This document shows, one piece after another, positions 45,623 to 58,669 of a stretch of DNA of 64,000 nt. Position 1 is the first letter of the stretch, and every line of letters begins with the position of its first letter. The stretch is from positions 3,355,383-3,419,382 of the forward strand of contig JAGGNK010008892.1 in the NCBI GenBank assembly GCA_017590115.1. Direction: 5' to 3'. This DNA comes from Montifringilla adamsi. Lineage: Eukaryota > Chordata > Aves > Passeriformes > Passeridae. Below the pieces are notes generated by a model, which worked only from the letters and a program-made list of their open reading frames with translations, searched no databases and was not told where the DNA came from. The translations under genes were made by a program, and so were the position numbers.

Positions 45623-48600
45623 AGGGTTTAATGAAATAGATGCCAGAAGCAGAAGGGGACAAGACTTTGGTTCTGTGTCTAGTCAGAACCCTTACTGTTT
45701 TGAACTTTTCAAACAAATGACTCAAAGAAAAGGCAAGAAAAAGGATCATCAGGAGAGAAATAAAACCATCTCCTCTCTGGCTTTAGATCTCTCACTCATA
45801 GTCATAAATACAAATATATCTATATTCAACTCTGTCTTTAACTTTGGATATCAGGAGCAATTTTGATTTATTTTAGAAGGGGCAAGAAGAGAGAGAATGG
45901 CAAGAGGGGGTTGTTTCTTGCATTCTCTCTTGATTTGGTCTGACAGATTCTTGTTGTCTTTGAAAGTAGCCAGTTTCTAAAAGAGGACTGCTAACTGCTG
46001 TTCATCCCAGAACTGGAAAGATTTCCTGCAACATCCAAGTTTCATTCAGGCTCTGAAAACAGGCTGTGAACTCAGTGGCTTTCAGCTCTTCCTAAAAGTT
46101 GCCTGCCTTGGGCTGAAGAGATCTCAGTGAATCCAGTTTCTCACATGAACAGAAAAGGCATTCTCACTTCTCTATTTAAGCTCTTATACTAGCCCAGTCT
46201 CTGAGATATGAGTCAGGAATGTCTTCTGAGAGAAACCATCATGTCTAAAGGCCATCAGCAGCATAAAATATCAAAGGAACATTGAGGAAATGTTTGGACA
46301 CTTCCCTAGATTTCATTGAAAAATTCCAGATACTTCGGAACCTGAGAGCCAACCATGAACCACAGTGAGTCTGTCTGGCCACAGCTACTCAATAATTGGC
46401 AGCTACAAGTATTGAGAGAGCCAAAGAATAAACCTTTCCTCCAAACATGTTCAACTGTTTGGATACGGTCTCTAGGGGCTGATGACACTTCTTTCAGTTT
46501 TAGACTTGCAATCTTGCAGCCAAAACCACAACAAGACAGGATAGGATGCAGGAAATAAATCAGATGCCACCCTTTTCTGGAAATTATTTTTCTGCAGCTA
46601 TTTGGCAACATTTTTAGGTTTGTAGACTGGAAGGTTATTAGACTGAACAATTCAGGAGTCAGGGAAAGGAACAAATTTCATCATTGGAATTGCTATGCAT
46701 TCCTGCCCATCTTCTCCCACCCAGTTTAATATCTATTATCTCTCCTTTAGGGCCTTTTAAAAATTGTCTTTGAAAAAGATATACAAATGGTTGAGTGAGG
46801 AGACAGTACTGGATATCTGTGCCACCAAATTTAGATGAATCTATAATTAACAAAATCTTTAATGATGCTTTGTTTAGAATATGAACTAAGATTCCTATTA
46901 ACATTTTCTTCCCCAAAGTAGTGGTGTGTCTTGTTCTCTCACAAATTCTTTTCTGACCTGTCCTATCTTCCTTATGTCTGCTTTCTGTCTAAGGTTTGAT
47001 GCAGGCAGCCACAACAATCCTCAATTTGCACAATGCTCCATGAACCAGTCACCAGAAAGTGGTGCCTTAAACAAATCAAAACTAGGAAAAGTCTGTCTAA
47101 GAAGAATGCTGAACCTGCCACTTTTCAAAATTAGTCTGTGTGCTGTGACACAAATGAAAGTCACACTCATACTCTATGCTATTTTTTTCCCCATGGATCC
47201 TCATTTTTTAAATTGACAAAGTAAACCAATGAACAAAATCAATACAAGGCATGTGGTGCCAGCACGTCAATTCCACCTAATTCTTTCTACTTGTCCACTG
47301 TTTTTTGTTTTCTAGAAGGCAAACAGTACCACCTTTTAAAGCTTTAAACAGAATGATTAAACTTAACTGTACACACCTCGTGGACAAAATAAAGACCTTG
47401 CTTTGGTTCTTTTTTTCCCTATGTCAAAACTCTTTCCCCCATTTTCTGTATCTAAGGAAAAATGAAAAGGTTTTAATTGATCACTTGCTGTGAAGTATAC
47501 CTGACTATAAATACACTTGCAAGGCATGTCACAAGCCAGTCTGAAAGTTATCTGTAGAAGTATTCTCCTGAAAGAAGATAATGCCTAAATTTCTATGCAC
47601 TGACAGCTATAGAAACAAGGTTTCCTGCCAGAGGAGTGGGTTATAGATGAGTAGAATCTTAACACCAATAGCCCATGCTACAGAATGCCTGGAAGAAAAT
47701 TGAAGTCAGAAGGTGAACTCCAGAGCTACCTGAATGATCCGCAATGGCTTCAAAGGTTTTCTCTTGCTTAAACATGATTTTTATTAAGTGGAGTTTCAGA
47801 AGCCAGGCCCTCAAGTCTGAGGGGTTTATGACAGCAAGATGGGAACTATCTGTTTCAGAAATTTGGTGACCTAAAGTTGTCTTTGAACTTTGATTTCCCT
47901 AACAAAAAGCACTAATTTTCCTGGACTCTCATTTAGTCCAGGGAAAATGCTTCCTAAAGATGATAAGGCAGCAGTAACTAATTATTTGGCATTTCCTTCA
48001 TAAGTACCTCAAAAGACATCAGCTGATGGTATCTTGGCCAGGCCAGGTTAAGTGGCACATTGCTATAGATGAATGATCCAGTCAGTCTAAATGCAAGAAG
48101 CCTTTCCTGAGATAGGATCCAAGGTTGTTGACCAAACAGATCAACAGATCCAACAGACCATTGCAGCACCTTCTCTTCCTTTCTTTGCTCCTATTACAGT
48201 AGTTACTTTCCTTCATTTCTTCTGACAAAATTAAAACTTCTGCCACCGGAAACCCCTTAACAGTTCAGTGTCAGGGATAACACACATAAACCCCTTCCTG
48301 GTTCACTTTGCATTTAAATTCTCCCACTGTGTGAGAATAGGAAAGCAGCTCCTTCATGCTGCTCGAACTAACAGCTGCAACTTGTTAGACTACTAGAAAG
48401 AAGAGCTCTTTCTCTTCTTAGCAGGGGAGGCTATAAAATAGCAAATCAGGGGTAGAGGGCAGAAGGAGTACATTCTTCCCAGGGAAGGGAGCAAGAAATT
48501 AAAAATGAACCCTATAAGCCAAAGAGGTGGTCATGGCTTCCCTATGGCTTCTTCTAGTCTTTATAAGAGAATTCCTCCTTTGAAAGAGGAGGAAAAACAG

Positions 48601-49734
48601 TGTAGCCATACCTACATCCCATCTTTTCTAGAATCCTATGTTTTCAGGTTTAAGTGGAGAGGCTTGAAAGACAAAGATCTTAAGCTAAGAACTGTATCCC
48701 TGAATACAATGTATTCTGGATCCCTTAGGGAAAGGTTTTCAACACCATATCCCATTAACAGTTTTTAATGGCATGAAGGCAATATCGTTGTCCTGGAATG
48801 ACAAACACTGGGAATGCCACACTAAGAAAGGTCAAAATGTTAAGAACCTACCCTCAAGTTTGTTTTTTTTTTAAATAACTTATAATTTCACAAATTTCTT
48901 CCTTCTATAAGAAAGATTTCTTCTGAATACCAATGTCCAGTGTGGCTATCTGAAAATAAAGTCTCTGATAAATAAATTGGTTTAATTGCATTTAGATTGT
49001 AAATTTTGTATCCTTCATAGCAGCATTAATAAATAGGTACAATATTTACCTCTATGCAAATGTTTGCAATATTGTGGTAACTTATTTCAGATTTTTAAAA
49101 ATAGACTGAATATTTTATTAGTAGCTCAGTTACTTCAAGAACTCTGTAAAAGCTAGAAAGTGGTAGAAGGTAATATATTTTTGTCCCATTAGAATTGCTC
49201 ATCTATCCTTTAAATTCTTCCTTACACCTGGTGTTTGGGCTGCATTTTTCTTTTCTGGAGATAAAAATACTCATCTGTCTTAAATTACAATATGAACTAC
49301 TTCACTTAATGCTTTCCTTTACTATTTTTCTGGTTTGGAGTTTAATCATTACAACCCCTTCTAAGGCAGGATATGTTTTTATACTTGAGATCATATTTAA
49401 TAGTAAAGTCATAATAATTTAATAAAAATCTAAGATGATAAATGTTAATGTCTCAGCACAATGTATCTTAGAAACGGCTCTCTGCAAGACAGCATGATAA
49501 GGATTATAAATTTATCTGTCCCATAATTTAAATGCATCCAAACTCTCAAATGCAGAAAAGCATCCAGCAGTATTAAACAGCAGTTCAGGGAGTGATGAAG
49601 TATATCATGCCTAGTTCAAACTTTAGAGGGAATGCAGTCAGTCAGCTGGTAACTCATCAAAAAGCTGTAGTTAGAAATTCAATTCTTGAGAAAGATGCTA
49701 CCAAACTGTAATAAAATCAAACAAGAACTTGGTT
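45623..49734. other. Intergenic stretch without recognised genes
   Basis: AT-rich DNA with only short chance frames. Its right end would be 3' UTR of the candidate minus-strand exon at 49,735, if that exon is real. Confidence 0.45.
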
Positions 49735-49861
49735 TTATACTTCATCAATAAAACAGTAGTTTTGAATCATATCAATATCATGCGTCAGTTCAATCCTGGA
49801 ACGCCGAACGGAGGAGTACACTACAGGCACATGCGGTTTCCAGAAGTTGCTTCTGATGCCC
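49735..49861 (-). CDS. Candidate terminal coding exon, unrecognised protein (partial)
   Basis: On the minus strand a CATTTTAG acceptor (AG at 49,863-49,862, preceded by the pyrimidine-richer CCCCTGTCATTTTAG) opens into 41 codons ending in TAA at 49,737-49,735. The one-base overhang implies a phase-2 intron. The peptide begins GIRSNFWKPHVPVVYSSVRR and ends HDIDMIQNYCFIDEV. It is a non-repetitive, charged C-terminus with CpG-containing Arg codons in a strongly AT-rich neighbourhood, which is unusual for neutral DNA here. An AATAAA on this strand (plus-strand TTTATT, 49,114-49,119) could end a 3' UTR. I do not recognise the protein and found no convincing partner exon upstream within the window. 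A chance open segment or a conserved non-coding element are the alternatives. Confidence 0.35.
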
Positions 49862-50639
49862 CTAAAATGACAGGGGTTTTGTTAGCTTGAACTCAAATGA
49901 CACTAAAGTGAAACACTCTTCATACAAGGAAAGGCACCCTCCACCCCATTCTGCTCCCTCAAGAAGATCTTTGCCAGCTTGACCACTAAAACAATTTTCA
50001 TTCTGATTTGAAATCAGTGCAGCAAAACTAGAATCCCATCAAAGCTCATCTCATGGTCAATCTCATCAGAGAAAGCTGGGAGAGTGAAAAATGAAATTAC
50101 ACTACCAGAAAGGAGTGAAGAAAACAATAAATTTTTCTCCTTTTCCTCAGGCAATGAGTGGAAACTCAGAAGCATGTGATACATTAATTAAATACAACAA
50201 TTACTCTGAAAGCTCATGATCCAGCAAGAGATAAAGGACCTTATAGAATAAGTGGGTATGGGTGGGCTCAATCCTCTGTCCCTGCACATATGAGACATAG
50301 AAGCCCTTGGAGCCCATTCTGAAACCTGAGCTTGAACAGACAGTCGCTTTGCTTTCCTGCATGTGCCTGACAGACACAGGACAGAAACCATGCCAGTACT
50401 TGGTTTTTCCTTTTGCCTGTGCTATTGCATCTCATTGCCAGCTTTTCTGGCTTTATTCTCTTTTACTTAATAATTTTACAGCAAAGCTTGTGGCACCAAA
50501 CACTTCCTGACACAGCTGTACATGGGGAGCAAACCTTCCTTTAGTGTTCTCAAAAGAATCACAGAAAACCAAACGCACAAAGCCTCATTTCACAAGCTTT
50601 GCTTTTGAACTTCATTACCATCTCTAGCCTGCTCTAAAT

Positions 50640-52100
50640 TTACAAAGCTTCACCTCGTAAGCCATTAAGACTCCTTGCACCCATTACTGTGTCTGGGAGA
50701 TAGTTCCAGAAGTTCATTTTTCTGATGGCTTGAGAACTTCTTTCAACTTCCTGTGTAAATGCATTATTGATTAATTCATATCCATCTGATCTTATATTTT
50801 AACTTTAATTGTTCTTCTCCCTACTTGCTATTTACCTCCAAATGTATTTCTAGAAAGTAATCATACCCTCTTTGAATCTTCCTCTTGGTCAGCCAAACCG
50901 AGCCATGTTCTTGTAATCTCCTCTCAAGACTATTTTACCATTCCATTAAAGGTCCTTGAAGACCTTTCCTGGGTTTGTTCCAGTTAAAATTCACTTTTTT
51001 TTTCCAGTACAGAAAATCAGTCTGATACCAGTAATGCATATGAGATGTAACAGTATTTTGTCTTAATTGTATCAATATTTTCCAATATCCAAGGAGAAAT
51101 CTAGGCTTGACAAGTCCTTCTTCATGGCTGAAAAATACTACTAGCATTTATCTTCTTAAACACAGAGGTTTAACTTCTTACATGCCAGCTGACCAATGAG
51201 CCTCCAGCTCACAGCAGAAGGTCCAAAATGCATGACTTTGCAGTATTAAATTTTTTTCTCACTGTGGTGATTCCTGCTGTCATGTCATTCTTCCTATCTC
51301 ATAGGCAGATTCTCATCAATATTATTAATACCTCCTAACTTTCCATTATCTGCAAATTTCATGAGCACAAACTGGGTTTTGAATTAGGGTCATTAATGTG
51401 AAATGAGTAAAGAGAATCAGCTTCAAGATGAATTTTGAAAAATACCATAGATCAATCCTCTATGTTTTGCAACATCTCTTTCAAAAAACCTCACTGTAAG
51501 TCTTCAGATAGTTTTTTATTCCAAATCGTGTCCTCTTCTGCTTAAATAAAGATTTCCATTAACACAGTTTCAAATGTTTTGCTTAAAGCCAGATATATCG
51601 GGTCCACTACACTGCAGTTTTTGAAGAAAACCCTTATTCTATCAGAGCAAGATGAGGTTTGTCTGACATGATCTACTTTTGCTAAAACCACCTCATATTT
51701 TACCCCATTCTCTATTTACCTCTACTTCCACGATTTTGATTGCTCCTTCCTTTCAAACATTTTCTAAGATCTTGCACAACATGAAGGTCAAAACAATAAT
51801 CCTGTAGCTTTTCCCTCCCTTTTTAAAAACAAACAAATTTTGATATATGCCAATCCCATTGTACCAGCCCAGAACTGAAAGACTAATTTAAAATCCTTGC
51901 TAGTGGAGTTGCAATTTCAAGTGCCAGTTCTTTCTGGCACATAATACAGGTTTCCTGTTTTCTCAGGTAAGAACTCTAAATTTTCTATATTCTTACACAC
52001 TGGCAATAGTAATTTCTATTACCCTATAATTACTCCCATTGAATATACTATCCTTGTTCTCTGAATGTAATTACTTATATTCTCCATTTAATTCTCAAAT
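50640..52100 (-). mobile_element. Ancient CR1-type LINE relic
   Basis: On the minus strand this follows the order of old amniote CR1 elements. Starting from the 3'-proximal side (plus-strand left), it shows the tract around GTTCCAGAAGTTCATTTTTC and CTCTCAAGACTATTTTACC. It continues with TTATCTGCAAATTTCATGAG, then GGTTTGTCTGACATGATCTA, then the segment about AATAATCCTGTAGCTTTTCC. It is heavily mutated, with no usable frame. Boundaries are approximate. The identification rests on serial resemblance to old CR1 sequences in reptiles and birds, without an alignment. Confidence 0.6.
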
Positions 52101-53699
52101 CATGAAGACCACAATTGCACCTTATAAAACCTCTTTTCATATTTAAATACAGTAGGTCACCAAAACAACAGAAGTACATGTCTTATATTAGCACTATGGT
52201 TAATGTGATACAAGAAATGGTCAACATAGTATAAAAGAATATAAATGAAACTCCATGAATATAATTTGGCTCAGTGATATTAGAAAAGTATCACTGAAAT
52301 CAGGAAAACATTCACAAGAAGATATATTTCCCACCACTGCTTCCTACCAGAAGCACCAAGATTGTTGCAATTTTTTCATGTAGTGTGCATAAAAGGTTAT
52401 TACATTGGTTTCATTTCTTATTTCATGAAAGGAGGATGAGGAGAAAGATGTTGCAAAGGGAAATGAACATCTAAGTTTTATGCCATGAAATTTTATCAGA
52501 CAAAAAATGTATACCACATATAAAATGCAAGTTTATAGACTGTAAATAGAAGACCCCATGGATTCACTGGTTTGTTACATTTGCTTCTTATTTTGTATCA
52601 CTTTCTTTTTACTATTACTATTCCACGAGAAAGCCCCATTTAAGTTCTTCCTGAGGCAGCATATGTCAGAAAAAAGCCATCCCTATGCCATTATATGCAT
52701 CTAAGAACAGGGAAAAATCACTAAAATTAAGTTCTTATTCTCTTTTTATTCAGAGAGTTATGACATTTCTTCTATCTGCATTTTCAGCCTACAAAAATGT
52801 GAAATAAAATGTAGAGTTCTCACAGCTCTTCAGTCATAGATTTCCATCATCCTTGAGACTGGAGGACCATGTACAAAATTCAGAGAAATGGCTTCTCTTG
52901 TCTTTCATTCCAGCATCTCCAGATTTGCATCAATCTCTGCCCAGACAACTTAGTATGCTTAGACAAACAAGGTAACCAATCAATCTGACAACTAGTTAAA
53001 CATAATACCCTTTAAGATTTCTTTCAAGTTAACTTAAAACAGAACAAAGGAAAAGAGGAACTGGGTCTAAATAATTCTTTTGAATGCAGAAACAGACCCT
53101 AAAAGAAGTATTTTTCTTCCATAATACTTTTAAAGCACTCTATAGACATCTCAGAGAGATCTGCCTTCAGGATACTCTCTTCCTATTTAATTGCCTTGGC
53201 CTCTTTCTCATTCCCTTCAATCTCACTGTTCCCATTAAAGGGTCACAGATGTTACAGATACAAGCTTGTAAATGACAGCAGTAGTTTTGTTCATGTACAT
53301 TCGTTAGATAAGTTTATAATTGCATGGACCACATAGTATTTCCATGGTGCTATTCCACTGCTCTGTCCAGGCAGTGCCTTTTTACGCATTATCCATTTTC
53401 CACATGATTTCGAACATCTAAGAACTTGTAATTGGACTATTTCATAACAGTTTGGAGAAAATTTGTTCAGGAAGCCTACATTCTGTTTTGCCTCTTCTGA
53501 ATGAATGACTTAGAACTTTAAAATTCTTTTGAGGTATTTTTGTTAGTAAAATGTTTTTTTTTCTCTAAAGTCATAGGTCAAAAAAAGGCTTTTAAAATCC
53601 TTTAGTGGGATCTCTAGCATATTACGACTATTAAATTTTATCTCTCACTAAAGCTACTTATTTATTTTTCACAAATGCAAGAAAATAACCCCCAGTCCT

Positions 53700-55010
53700 G
53701 TTTTGATCTGAAGGTTATTCATATCTTTTTAGAGAAACTTTCAAGTCTTCATTTTAGGGGTTGAAGAATCTCCATCTTCCTCTGTAGTTCAGTCCATCTC
53801 AGTCAAAAATTTTTGAGTTTTGTTCCTAATGTGGATTTATTTGGATCCAGGTTCCAAAACAAAAGGATGCTACTGTACTATGCTTTTCTTCCCTAAAGTG
53901 AACAGCTCTTTAGAATGTCAGATTTTCTCTACAGGAAAGTATTTATACATTGTTATCAAATCACTTCTGAACAATTTCTCTCTCCCTTCTCTTAAAAAAA
54001 AAATGAATTAGGCAGACTGGGCTCTTCAGTTTTCAAACTACAAAGAAATTCTCCACAATTATTTCTGTGGCTGTCTATCCACTCAAAATGCTCACCGTTC
54101 TCTTTAAAATGCAAGTCTCATAGTTAGTCAGGATTCCAGCACAAACTTCATATGCAAAATTTAAATGATTTCTCAAGTGGTTCATTTCCAATTCAATTTA
54201 CCTATTTTTGCCAAACCATTACAGTAGGAACCCATGTTGACTCATTTGTCCACTGTGACCTTGAAATCTTTTTCAGAATCTCTTTTCTAGGAAACAACTC
54301 CTCTTCCTATAGACGAACAGACAGCATGTTTTCTGCTCATAAAGATATGATCTTGCTTTTGTCAGTGCTACAATATAACTTCCTTTGAATGGCCATAACT
54401 TACTCTACCAGTCCAAGTGATCCTGTAAGACTTCCCTGGCAGCATTCACTATTCACTACTTCTCCTATTTTTATATTATCCACAAATGTTACCAAATGTC
54501 CTTAGTACCATTTATTTGTTAAAATAATGGGGAAAATAGGGATTATCATTAGCCGTCCACCAGCCTACTAATAACACATGTCAATCCTTGTGCAAGGTAA
54601 ACTCCATTCATGATTAACACTAACAAGTCTCAATTAACATTAACAAGTCTCAATTAACAACTACTTTTTTGTCTTCCAAGTCCTTCAACCAGAGCAGCGT
54701 GTGCTTTGTTAACACTGTATAAGGTTCATTCTTGAATTAGGTTGTTTTTTGTTAGTCACAATTCAGCTGCCTTATAAGAATCTGTACATATTTTCTCTAT
54801 AAATTAGTAAACATATAAATGTCAAACAGACTGACTAGACTGATTTTCTGTACATCAACTTTGACTGGCATTCATTATATTTCCATTATTTAATTTTTTT
54901 TTTTAAATTCTTAATAACTTTCAATTGTATTGCCATTGATTGATGACAGGGTAACAGATCTATAATTACTTGGGACAGTCTAGAATGCAAGCATAACCTT
55001 ATTGCTCCCC
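53700..55010 (-). mobile_element. Ancient CR1-type LINE relic
   Basis: Collinear with old CR1 elements on the minus strand. From left to right it shows GGAAAGTATTTATACATTG (poly-C/T-rich 3' region), GACTGGGCTCTTCAGTTTTC, and CTTGAAATCTTTTTCAGAAT. It then has ATCAACTTTGACTGGCATTC and finally AACAGATCTATAATTACTTG, in the expected spacing over 1.3 kb. A short imperfect direct repeat (AACAAGTCTCAATTAACA, twice, about 54,617-54,660) lies within it. There is no intact reading frame. Confidence 0.72.
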
Positions 55011-58000
55011 CAGTGTCATGGAATAAATAATTAATTAGGGGTGAACGCAAATTCCATCATATGGGCCTATGCTGATATCTGGAATAAGAGGGTTCTAATC
55101 TTTAAATTCTTAGTACATGCTGCTGTCAGTCAGACTACACTAATAAAATCCCCAGTATAAATGCAGTATAGGTCAGAGCTTAGAAGTGAGTAAGACGCAC
55201 TTTGCTAGCTGATATCTGATATATTTTATGATAGCAAAAGAACACCAGGACTCAGGTTTAATTACATGTTCTGCTAATTAAAGAGCTTCCTCCCCTTCTT
55301 TTCTGTTTACCGAGTCCAGCTGGTGCTGTGTTTCTTATGTCCTGACAAATATTGTACCTTTATCTGACCCATGACTATCCTTTCTACCTCATTCTGTTTT
55401 AAGTCAGGCAGCTTGTCTTATCTACTCTATTCCCACTCTTAGCAAGAGGAAGCAGCTTTAAGATGCAAGGAAAAAGGTTTTACCAGCTTTCCCTCTGGTA
55501 ACCACGGCACTCCAGAATAACAGTGTCTGGAAAAGTCATGGTCCATGTTCATCTGTTCAGAGAGTTTTTGGAAATAGACCATTTGTTCTCTCTTTACAGA
55601 GAGGACCCAGCAGGAGGAAAGAAGATGAGTAGAGACAGAGAATGCTCAGGGTATTTGGCAGCTGGATTCTGACAAGCTATTCCAGAATACTGAAAAACTG
55701 TTTTTCAGAGATTAACTGTTCAACCAAATAAATCTGAATCACCAGACACATACTGAGCTTGCTGAACAGAACTGTATATATTTTGCAAAACTGACATCTG
55801 TCAGATTATGAGTATCTATTCACTGTGATTCATCTCCCAGATTTCAGTCTTTTGACATAAATTGTGGCATCACTTCTTCCCATACATGTCATGTACAAAG
55901 CCTGTTAGTCTTAAAAGAAGGAAGACAAGTAGGCTTAGAGTCTACATTCCATATTTCTGCTACTTTTTTCCTAATTTAGATAAAAAAATCAGGCAACTGT
56001 ACGAATAATCAATGATGCTGGCTAAATAACATTTCTAATAACAAAAAATTTAGAAATAATCAAAGAATATTTTTTTCTCCCTGTGTGGTTCTAGCTGTTA
56101 ATTAGATGTGCCATTTTTTTTCCCCTGTGACCATGGCTGTAGATTTGTCCATAGACATGTCCATAGAATTTCTATCTGCCAAACCCACATTGTAATAGCT
56201 TTTGTAAATGTAACATGCCTGTAAAAAAAACACCCAAAAAACAACAGTAAAGTCTGCTGTGTTTTGACTACATGTTGGGCTCAACATGAATTTGAAAGCC
56301 TGTGGTACTTCTTATCAAAGTATAAAGAGCTTTTAGATCTGATCTCATTTGACCAAAAAATGACATAGTACTGCTTGGATGCTGCAAAATGGACTTAGAG
56401 GTGTTTTTAGGTCACTCTGTGCTATGCACGTCACCTTTCTGTAAATTAAAATTAGGTCCAAAATTTTGCACAGAGTTCCTCTGAATGTTGTTGAGAAGGT
56501 GCAGCATCAATCCTCTTTTTTAATCAAACAAATATGAGATAGATGGTTGCAGGAAAATCTTTGAACTCCCAAAATATGCCATATGATGGTGTGAAATGCT
56601 CCATTATTTCACAACTGTACTATCAATGTATACTGAACACCTACTTTAGAAATGTTCAAAGTGATTTTTAATGTAAATAGCTTTATTCTCCTTATTTCTA
56701 TCATTAGAACAAACGAAAAGATCCCTCCTCTGTTTTTCTTTTGAACTAGTAGGCAACATCTATACCAACCTGGACACAATATTATCTGCTTTTCTTTTCA
56801 GACACAAAATCAATAACATTAAGTAGGAACCCCTTTTTCTCTATGGATACTTGTATCCACTATTGGATCATTTCTCATGTGCAATGAACCATCTGCCTTA
56901 ATGTCAAAGTTGATTCTTTTAGTTGTTCCTTTAATTTTTTCCCTCTGCCTCTTCACTTGTAGTATCTAATATGAAACCACAAATTTAAATTTGTCTGAAT
57001 GAGAGTATTCAGGGCAAAGTGCTTCAAACACTTTCAAATTGCTCATTTTGTGCTACACTGAAGATGATGTTTTTAGAAGAAAAGAGGATTGCAACTTTCT
57101 AACAAGTTCAAGACTTTGACTTAATTTCTTTCTTTTCTTCCTTTTTTTTTTTTTTTAAGGTGCAGTCACCAATTGATCTGTCATATTGTGGTTTTCAAAG
57201 ATGAACTGAGAATGCTCTGAAAGGAATTTGCAGTTGAAGAGCTGTAGGAAGACCTAGGGTAGGGAATTACATTTTCATTGTGGCTAACTTTCAATGACAC
57301 TGAAGATGTCTCACTTGGAAGATCATCAAACCCATGTTTTCTCTTCTACTTCAACAGACAACGCTTCATTCATTTGATGTAGAAACTCTGAAGAAACTAA
57401 TTTTCATTTTGAAATAAGTGTGAATTCTTTTTATCTTGAGATTTAACAACTCTTGACAATGCTTACATTTTACTTCAGAAAAATGAGCTGTTTTCATAAC
57501 TTCAGTCTTTCCAATTACTTTTTCCCACCAAGTATTTTAGTATTCCCTTTCTCAACCCAGGTTAAAATACATGGAATTTCAGTTATTACTACTTCTAAGT
57601 TACCTATTTGTTGTATTAATAAAAAAACTATCCATTTACTATAAATAAAATTAAAATAGCCACTTCTTGAAGTTAATACTCTAAAGAATGGAAAAAAGAT
57701 TTGCTAATCATGATCTTCAGTGATTTCTCTTCCATTAATTCCAGATCAAATCCATCCTTGATTACATTATACTCTTGCCTATTTTCTCCTTCACTATATC
57801 TAACATTTAGCTCCATCTCTGCTCTCCTGTGGCTAAGAATATAATAAATTCCACCCATAAGGCTTCCAGTTCCATAACTATGTTTAGTACAAAGATTTTT
57901 TTTTTTTGTTTTATAATATTTATTTCACAAAGATTTAATGTACAAAAATGGAGGCAAGAATAAAAGCGAAACAAGGCCTAACTTCTGGAAATGTATATTA

Positions 58001-58669
58001 TTTGGTTCTTTCTTTTTTTAGGAATGCTGATTTTTTTCAAGTCACTGTAGATCTGGAAGTTGTTTTTTATTAAACAGTTGACACACTGTTCTGTGACTTA
58101 CCATGTTACTGGGCAATAACAATAATGCTCTAAGTTCTTCTTTTGTAAATAGGGCAGTGGTAAGGCCTTCTGATGTCCTTTGGTGAGATGATACTTTATC
58201 ACAATTTTTACCTGAACTACTGGTACGACTTTCAGAATTTTGTTAGGTGAAGCCAAACATTTCTAACTGAATTACAAGTCAGTTTGAAGCTCTCAATACA
58301 GTATTTTAAAAAGCTTGTGGAGGAAAAACATTGGAAAAGGAAAAATGAAGATGGCTTACAGTTGGTGGGTGACTTTTCACTGAAAATGTGTAAGCTATTT
58401 TTGGTTTAAATATCAACTGCATATAAGCCTAATAGTTTCTGCCTCCAACTTTACATGGATACAGAGAAGCTCTTTCTGACAGTTGTATTACAAAAATCAG
58501 AACCTTACCTCTTTCCTTTCACAAAATGTTATTGAAGTGAATGCAGAAAGTGAATGCTGAAAAGTGCTTGGTTGCCATCACCATTGTCTAAAAGGTGTTT
58601 GACACTGACACAAGATTGAGACACCAAGGTTGGGGAACGGCAAATTTTTAACATAAGATGATACTGGAA
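55011..58669. other. Intergenic stretch between ancient CR1 relics
   Basis: AT-rich sequence with a T run near 57,140-57,157 and no recognisable gene. Pieces may be further, more eroded CR1 material, but I could not place them. Confidence 0.4.

Noticed and set aside
53820..54388. Short plus-strand frames at 53,820 and 54,152
   Set aside because: They lie opposite an ancient minus-strand CR1 relic and have no protein signature.
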